Made by a program: the position numbers and the translations under genes
The notes under the pieces: model-generated
Told to the model about the DNA's origin: nothing
Database searches by the model: none
The model's input: only the letters and a program-made list of their open reading frames with translations
Shown here: positions 47,801 to 56,800 of the stretch, piece after piece
Position numbering within the stretch: position 1 is the stretch's first letter
Layout of the letters: each line of letters begins with the position of its first letter
Origin: Liolophura sinensis
Lineage: Eukaryota > Mollusca > Polyplacophora > Chitonida > Chitonidae
Assembly (NCBI RefSeq): GCF_032854445.1
Contig: NC_088297.1
Coordinates: 15,179,335 to 15,243,334, forward strand
Direction of reading: 5' to 3'
DNA length: 64,000 bases

Positions 47801-50800
47801 TTGGACAAGAGCCTTACAATGTCCTGATTGGATATATTTGGGTATCGTTGTTTGAATTTGTCCTTTTTCTCCGTTATAAACATGAATAGCGCAGTCATTG
47901 GTCGCTTCGGTTTCTGTTCGTTAGGCAACTCCTGAAAAGGAGAATCGATGAAAATATATATATGCAAATGTCGTTATGTTAAAGTTGAGAAGGGTCTTGA
48001 GTTTTTAACCTCTTGTAACACTGAATAAAGAATAAGTGAAAAGGAAAATTTGAACAAACATTTATTCTTCCAATAAAAAACATAAGATGAACAACAATGG
48101 ATGGTAATCTGAAAATCCCCAAAATGATCTTCTTCATTCTACAGAAGGCAAATACCCAATTTTCAGAACATGAGCCCTCATTGATGCTTACTTTTCACAT
48201 CCCTCCACATTTCACATAATTAGAACACAAAAACGTGAAACGTAAACGAGCTACCCGAATTCTTCAACCTTTTCAGCCACCTCTACAACCTATGTTTTGA
48301 AACATTCTGAGAGAACTATGGGGTGTCGAGAAATGATTTTCACAACACTATGAAGCTTGCATCTTTAATGACACAAACAAATCATTTTTAGCACCATTTT
48401 GATAATTGTATGCATTAATTCCAGTGAAATTTGCAGTGGTTGATAAGGTTGGAGATTTACAGTAAATTATACACATGTTTTTTTGTTTTTTTTTAACTTT
48501 ACATGACTGACAAACTGTGAGAATAAAGCTTCACTCACGACAAATAACATATATGTATTTAAAATAACCAAATTCTATTACCTTAATATTTTTACAACAG
48601 AAAATCACAGTGCAAGTTGCAGGAGTCTATGTGCCTTAATTTTCTTTGATATTTAATCACATTAAAATTCATTTCTTCTTCTTTTTCTTCAGTTTATTCT
48701 CACTATCTGAACAGTGAGTTCTGGTCCTTTAAAGAACAAAAAAGGACAAAAGAAAAGAAAAGAAATGAAATCTTCTATAAGACAAAATTGAGAAAACTGA
48801 GAAACAAGCGAGTCTTTGTTCAGAAGTTACTTACAGACGGCAATGTGCCGTTAGTTTTGGCCTTTTTATTAGCCTTCAGAGCTTCTTCTTTCTCCAGTCG
48901 CTCCAACTCTTCCACTGGCAAACAGGCACGGTATTTCTCATACTGTGTTTTATATAATGCTGTTTTCTGGGGAAGTAATTGAACAAAATGTGGATTCAGT
49001 GATTAACTGATTGATGAAGAGTGTCATAAACAATTACAGGCAAACGTGATGTCACACTTATTGTGCGGAACATATTGCCTAAATTACTCTCTCTTTAAAT
49101 ACTTGCAGTCAATCAGTTTATTGACTCATCTGATTGGTCGGCTACTGATATATTTATTTATTTATTTCACTGGTGTTTTACGCTGTACTCAAGAACAATT
49201 TCACTTATACAACAGCAGCCAGCATTATGGTTGGAGGAAATCACGATCGGGAAACCACGACTATCTGCAGACCTTCACACCTATAACCAGAGAGGAAGCC
49301 AGCATGAGGTAGACTTCAACTCCCACTGATTTGCACAGGTGACAGGCTTCTGGGTCATCATTCAGTGCTAGCAAACTAACCACCCACCCCCGCCCACAGT
49401 CAACCAATCCGATAAACCAGTAGCATTACAAATGTTATTTTAAGGTATTTCTGGGTTACAATTTGGTTCTGCAAAGTGGCAAACATAGTTTGCAAGAGAT
49501 TCAGGGCCGGGTTGTTCAAAAACATTTTAAGACAATGCCAAATAATCTCAATTTTGTAATCAGCGCAAAAATAATTGCGTAACGGTATATTAGATATGAA
49601 CTAAATCTGCTACTTTTATACTCTGATTTTGAACAACTGTGTTAAAATTCACATACATTTTATTTTTTTATTTCTACCTGTTCTGCAGTTTTATTGTATC
49701 TCTCTCGCTCTTTGTCACTAAGTGCCTTCCACCGGCGCGATATCTCCCCCATTCTTTCCGTGGACGGAATGTTGGTCAATTGTGACAAAAGCGTAGAAGA
49801 GAAATAGGCATATCCACTTCTGCAAAACAACAACAACAGGCAAACATTTTAATAGCAAAAATACCTTTTTCACAAATCTCAGTAAGATTTGTGAATCAAT
49901 TATGGAGAAAAATATTAAAAAGACATAAAAAAAGCACACAGAACAAGATTTTGATGATAAAAATAAGAAGTTTTTGACTTACGATGGCGGTTTCTCAGGT
50001 TTTCCGTAATGGTGATCTAGGACTTTCTCCTCGGCTTTTGTCAGGACAGCTCGATACGGCTTAGGTTTATAGTCTGGGTGATCTTTACAGTACTCCAACA
50101 ATGTTTTCTGAAAACCCACAACATTACAGACTCTCACATACCTACACGTCAAGGTTTGTATGCTTGTTTAAAATAATTTATTTTATTCATTTCATTATAG
50201 TGTTTTAATGCCGTGCTCAAGAATATTTTAGTTGTAAGACAGCAGCCAGCACTATGGTGGGAGAAAACAGAGCTCGGAAAAAACTCATCACCATACGCAG
50301 GTTGCTGGCAGAAATTCCCACAGACAGCTGGGTGGGAACCAGCGTGTGCTGGATTAGAACTCACAGTGGCCGCATTCGTGAGGCTCCTAGGCCACAATGC
50401 CAAATTGGCATGTTAAGCTCCTGTTTAAACTAATGATGATATTTTTTTTTTTTCAGATTTTTTATTGTGCATTAAAGTGCCACGCTGATCAGAATACAAA
50501 TTGTGGAGAAATATTACAATGATATGAAAGAAATCCTACGGAGTAAGCCTAACACTATGTTTCTGTAGGATTTTGATGAATAACACTATTTAACCCAAAT
50601 AACTGAAGATTCCTTGAAAACGAAAAACTTCAGCTGTGTTCGAAAAATTTTCCTGAAGTGAGGTGATAATATTCCCTGTATGACGTCGAATCAGGCAGAT
50701 TTGACGTTGAGTAAGGCATTTATGCTGGGATGACGTCAAGAGCGTTTGAATGGGCAGCGTCATTTGTGGATATAGGTCAGCGATTGATGACGCCATGTGT

Positions 50801-53800
50801 TCATGGGTGATGTCACACCAGGCAAAGTGGAAGGGACAGAAATATTTTGTTTCCATACGCTCTGACGAAGTGTGCAATATCGGTTTCAATTCACTGCAAT
50901 ATTTTCACAATTTAGGAAAGCAATTCAGACTATACCAGTCTTTATCAATTTACCTTGCTTTTAAGACACATATATTTTGACACCAAAGTAGCTCTTTAAG
51001 TAAGCATTAAATTCTCTTTTAATGCACATCCCAAACAACAAGGCATAAATCTTCCTGTTTAAACTGCATCAATAAGTAGCACATTACAGAGAAATGAATT
51101 ATATGTATATTTACTTTATTTCAGCGTGACTTGAAGCCAATTCCTCTCCAGCCGTACGTGGGAAGGTCTGTCAGCAACCTGCGGATAGTCGTAGGTTTCC
51201 CCCGGGCTCTGCCCGGTTTCCTACCACCATAATGTGGTCGCCGTCATATAAGTGAAATATTCTTCAGTACGGCGTTAAACAACAATCAAATAAATAAACA
51301 AATGAAGCCAATTAAAAATAGCTACATTCCTGTACTGACTGCGTTTTGTGTCCAGGCGTCAGAAAACAATGGTTTCAGTCATACATTAACCCCTCGCTCA
51401 ACCGGCAACACAAGGAAAAACCAATCCAAACTGATGCCTTATTTATCTGAGATGTTGCCTCGTTGATGCGTCTTCACAACTTCATCAAGTTATCGTGTGA
51501 CAAGCCGCTGATGTAATGTCTTTCAAAATTGTAAAGCGATCAAAAAAAGGAATTACTGTTCTTTGTTGAACAGGGAAGAAGGTTAAATGATATACAAGAC
51601 AAAAAAGCTTTCATCTGCTCAAAAAAAAAAAATACCATTACAAAATGAACATGTAGAATATTTGGTTATTCTTATAGGGATAAAGAACTGATTCTGATTG
51701 GCTGGAGTGAGAGATAGGCAAGTTCAGGCTTTGCCTTTCTTAAGCTGCATTTTCGGTACGGTACATTTATTCAAGCATGACTACAGCTGCAAGATTTAAC
51801 CCAGGAAACCCTATCTCATCTGTCAGCCAACCAGGGTCAATTCTGTATCCATTTGAGACACCAGTCAAAATAAATTCCACAAGTACTATTATATACCTGA
51901 TACTCTTTCTGCCCCTCCAAAGCCATAGTAATAAACTTCATCTTCTTGCTGGGCTTCAGTACGCTCCACCTCTTCCTTAACTCCTGGGACGCATCCGCTT
52001 TTGTTAACTGTTCAACATTTCAAATCAAACTAATTAAAGAGAAGAATAAGAGCACTGCGCTTTGTGAAGCTTTCTATAATTTATTTGGTTTTTTATTTGA
52101 CTGGTGTTTTACGCTGTACTCAAGAATATCTCACTTATACAATGGCGGCCAGCATTATGGTGGGTGGATAACGGGCAGATCCCAGGGGAAACCTACGGCG
52201 ATCTGCAGGTTGCTAGCAGACCTTCCCACTTATGGCCGGAGAAGAAGCCAGCATGAACTGGACTTGAACTCACACTGACCTCATTGGTGAGAGACTCCTG
52301 GGTCATTACGCTGTGCTAGCGCGCTAACCAACTGAGCCACGGAGGCCCCTAAGTAGTTTTAAAAAGTGACTAGAGTGAGTAGGCTTAAAGGGTCACCCAG
52401 AGTGAGTAGTTTTGAAAAGTGACAAGAGTGAGCAGACTTAAAGTGTGACCAGAGTGAGAAGTCTAAATAATAAATAATTCAAACAATATTTCGCAATATT
52501 CATGACAACTGATCTAAACAGCCATAAGCATGGTGACACTAAAAAATTGACGCTCTTGATTTTCTGATTTTCTCACTCTTAAAAAAATGACCAGACTGGG
52601 TGGTCCTAAATGTAACCACGTGAAAAATCTTTAAAAGTCGACATTTACATGTGGAATCTTTAAAAAATGACCAGACTGGGTGGTCCTAAATGTAACCACG
52701 TGAATAATCTTTAAACGTCAACATTTACATGTGGAATCTTTAAAAAATGACCAGGCTGGGTGGTCCTAAATGTAACCACGTGAATAATCTTTAAACGTCA
52801 ACATTTACATGTGGAATCTTAAAAAAATGACCAGGCTGGGTGGTCCTAAATGTAACCACATGAATAATCTTTAAACGTCAACATTTACATGTGGAATCTT
52901 AAAAAAATGACCAGGCTGGGTGGTCCTAAATGTAACCACGTGAATAATCTTTAAAAGTCGACATTTACATGTGGAATCTTAAAAAAATGACCAGGCTGGG
53001 TGGTCCTAAATGTAACCACGTGAAAAATCTTTAAACGTCAACATTTACATGTGGAATCTTAAAAAAATGACCAGACTGGGTGGTACTAAATGTAACCACA
53101 TGAATAATCTTTAAACGTCAACATTTACATGTGGAATCTTAAAAAAATGACCAGGCTGGGTGGTCCTAAATGTAACCACGTGAATAATCTTTAAACGTCA
53201 ACATTTACATGTGGAATCTTAAAAAAATGACCAGGCTGGGTGGTCCTAAATGTAACCACGTGAATAATCTTTAAAAGTCGACATTTACATGTGGAATCTT
53301 AAAAAAATGACCAGGCTGGGTGGTACTAAATGTAACCACGTGAATAATCTTTAAACGTCAACATTTACATGTGGAATCTTAAAAAAATGACCAGACTGGG
53401 TGGTCCTAAATGTAACCATAAAGATTGAGACTGTCAGGAGAGTGAGTAATTCACAATGAAGTTACAGACTACTTCTGTGATGGTGGCACAAGTACTTCCC
53501 AGAAGGCACATTGTTGCAAGGATCTATTTATCATGTACACTTACATGTACAACTTTATTCAACAAACAAGAACAAAATGACAAACCAAGTTCTTAATACT
53601 ATTACATAATATTTCTTTTTGACTGAATAAAATGCAGTCAAATATACATGTATGAATACTCTGGTGTTTTCTTTTGCTTTGAAAGTAACAAATTTTAAAT
53701 TGAAAAAAAAAAATTCAAATTTAACTTTTTTAAAAAATTTTTTATTAAAATTTAAAGTAAGGTAAACAATTTTTGAATTTTAAAAGTAAATAAAGTTAAA

Positions 53801-56800
53801 CTGCCTCATACCTCTGGTTTGCTGATCATCATCTCCTCCAGTTTGGCATTGATGAAGAGTTGTTGAGCAGAGACTGGCTTGGCTGGTTTCTTTTCCACCT
53901 CAATCTTCTCTGCCTTCTTCTTCCCCAGGTTGGAGCTTTTGCTGGGCAGGAGATCAGGGTGTTCCTCTCTGTACACAGTAGAAAACAAAGACATTGCTAA
54001 GTTTTGTAGCATTGTTTTCAGAATGGTAAATAGCAACGGATACCTGATCATGAAAAGATTACGTTTTTATGGAGAACAAAGAAATTCACGCCCCTCCCCC
54101 CCCCCTTCCCATCCATAAAAAAACTCATTTTTGAGGCATATCTTATATCGTCAATTATCCTCTATTTAATACATATTTTTCGTTAGTTGTCAAAACTTTT
54201 GGAAATGACACCGTCAATGGACTTGTCAGCACGGGGAACTTAGCACCCCCAATTCGGGCTCTCCCAACTCCCACAGGGTTGCTATAACCCCTTACTTCAC
54301 AACTGCAGGCTGCCTAATTTCTGTATTGATCACCGAGGCCTTAGGAACACTGTAGTTCCAAGCTGTTTTTACGCTACAAGAAGACAGCTGAGACGCCTTT
54401 TTGTACTAAAGTATTTCATGTATCTTTTAAGGCATACTTGAGTTATGGCCCCTTATAACCACACTGCCCTAATATGACAATGGGGTATTACATAGTAAAG
54501 TAGTGTATCAAATAGTAGATTTACCTGAACTTTTCCAGTTTGCTTTTGTAGTCTTCATTCTCAATATTGTAAGCCTCTGTATATTTTTGCTGAAATATAA
54601 TATAATTTCGTTATATTATAGATATAATATAATTTCGTTATATTATAGATATAATATAATTTCGTTATATTATGTATAATAAATAAACGACTTTAAAAGA
54701 CTTTAAAAATTGGGTAGTTAAAAATTTTAAAATGCAGATATGACAATAGAAACTCCCAAGTGATAAAATTTTTTTTTTTTTTTTTTTTCATGCAAATTAA
54801 ATAAACCTGTACAAGGCACTAACCTATCCCGTCAATTACGGAGAGTTTATTAGCCAGGATTTATTCATTTCATTTATAATATTTCATTATTTCATATCAA
54901 GTTTATTAACAGTCAAACATACCTTCTTTTTAGCCGACAGAGCCTTGAACTTCTCAGCGATCATTTTGGCGATGGATGTGATTGGAAGGTTGGAATAGTC
55001 CTTCCTGAACTTGGGTACCTTCTCCATGAAGAACCTCAGGTAGGGAGAGAGGGGCCGCCGAGGCATGTCTGGGTGCACCTGCTCAAACAAAATCATGTAG
55101 TGATAGACGGTCTATTTTTAAGTGCATGTACACCCATTATTTCAAGCTGTTTACTTAATTTGTTGTCATATTTTGAGTTAATCTATTCACAATAGGATTT
55201 TTTTTGTGTCACTTTGTCGCACTGTGACCCCTGACAAACATCGATCCTTACACACTTGGAAGCCACGTCCAATCCAGTACTGTCATCCTTCAACCCTTTT
55301 GCATGTTTGCAAGGTGTTTATTCAGACATATTCTGAAGGTATTATTCTGTGTAGACCAGGTAGACTATAAACTTACACTTTTCGCAAAGCCCTGAAACTG
55401 GCCAATCCAACCAAAGTAGTTTTGTCTCCAAACTCCAATTATAAATGAGCACAAATCAAACTAAAAGTTGCTCTTTCATATGCAAATAGGTTGAGGAATT
55501 TGGATACATGTAAGAGACTCTTCACTTTATTATCTCTATGCCATTCTGTTACTCAAAAGAATCATCATTTATCTTTGTTAACAGACTAAAAATTAATGTT
55601 GGAAGTTTTATTATTAAACTGGTATATCCCAGTGAAATGAGAGTTACCTTTTTCTTGCCAAACCATGACCAGGGAACTTTGGCCCACTCTTCTGCATCCT
55701 GCACCAGGTCTGTCATTGTGCGGAATCGACGCAACTACAGGTCAACAACAACGGGATATCAATGCACAAGTATAGAGATATACCTTTATTCATACTCCAG
55801 AATACTTCACTTATACGACAGCGACAAGCATTATGGCAAAGCCCAGGAGGAAACCCACAACCATCCGCTGGTTGCTGATAGACCTTCCCATATACGACCG
55901 GAGAGGAAGCCAGCATGAGCTGGTCTATTACAGTCAAGAAATTTTACCTCATAAGAACACACCCAGTTTTATGAAGGAAACAGGTCTGTAGGGAAGTTTT
56001 GAGATCCAACTCTTTTGTTGCCAAAGGTAAAAAAAAAAAAAAAAACTACTGTATCATGTGACTTGTCAAAAATGCTACTCAAACATTTGTTCAAATCAAT
56101 TTACAGACATCCTTTCTTGTTGTTTAGGCCTCGATCTGTGGTTGAGGTGGTTAATGACGCAGAAAACCTCTCACCAATACAGTCCTTGTGAGTTCAAGTC
56201 CAGCTCATGCTGGCTTCCTGTCCTGCCGTACTAGATCTCACACTAGAAGCTCATTTAAGAGGTACACCTATATACATATACATTAAACCAGGAAATATTA
56301 AACCCTGTTTTTTTCTCACGTAAAGCTGACGTATATTTATCCATTTATTTATTTATTTATTTACTTCACTGGAGTTTCTATACTGTACTCAAGAAATATT
56401 TCACTTGTATGACGGCAGCCAGCATTATGGTGGGAGGCAACTGGCCATAGACTTCACAGCTCATGTATAGATACAAAATGTTTGTTTAGTACCTTTCCAG
56501 TAAAAGAAGCTTTAAAATAAAATGGCTGAAAGTCCAGGATCACAATCAGATTTGCAACAATACAACAAAGAACTTACTCGTAGGACGATAGCGTTCCACT
56601 TGTGTTTACAATCCTCAGCTGTGAAATGATCAAACTTGATGTTTTCCCAGCTCATTTTTTCAGCCTGTGTACTGTATTTAGCTTTGTCATCTTTGGGCAA
56701 CTCTGTCTTTATGCGCTCTAACAAAATCTTCACGCTATCCGTTGTCCAAATATCATCATCTGAAAAAGTACAAAAATTCCCTGTTTTGAAATGGTTTTTA

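Noticed and set aside
48664-48703. Alternative UBTF terminal exon (Lys-rich, stop)
   Set aside because: An acceptor-like ttcag exists, but the Lys-rich reading does not match the phase 0 end of the preceding exon. The in-phase reading is five residues.
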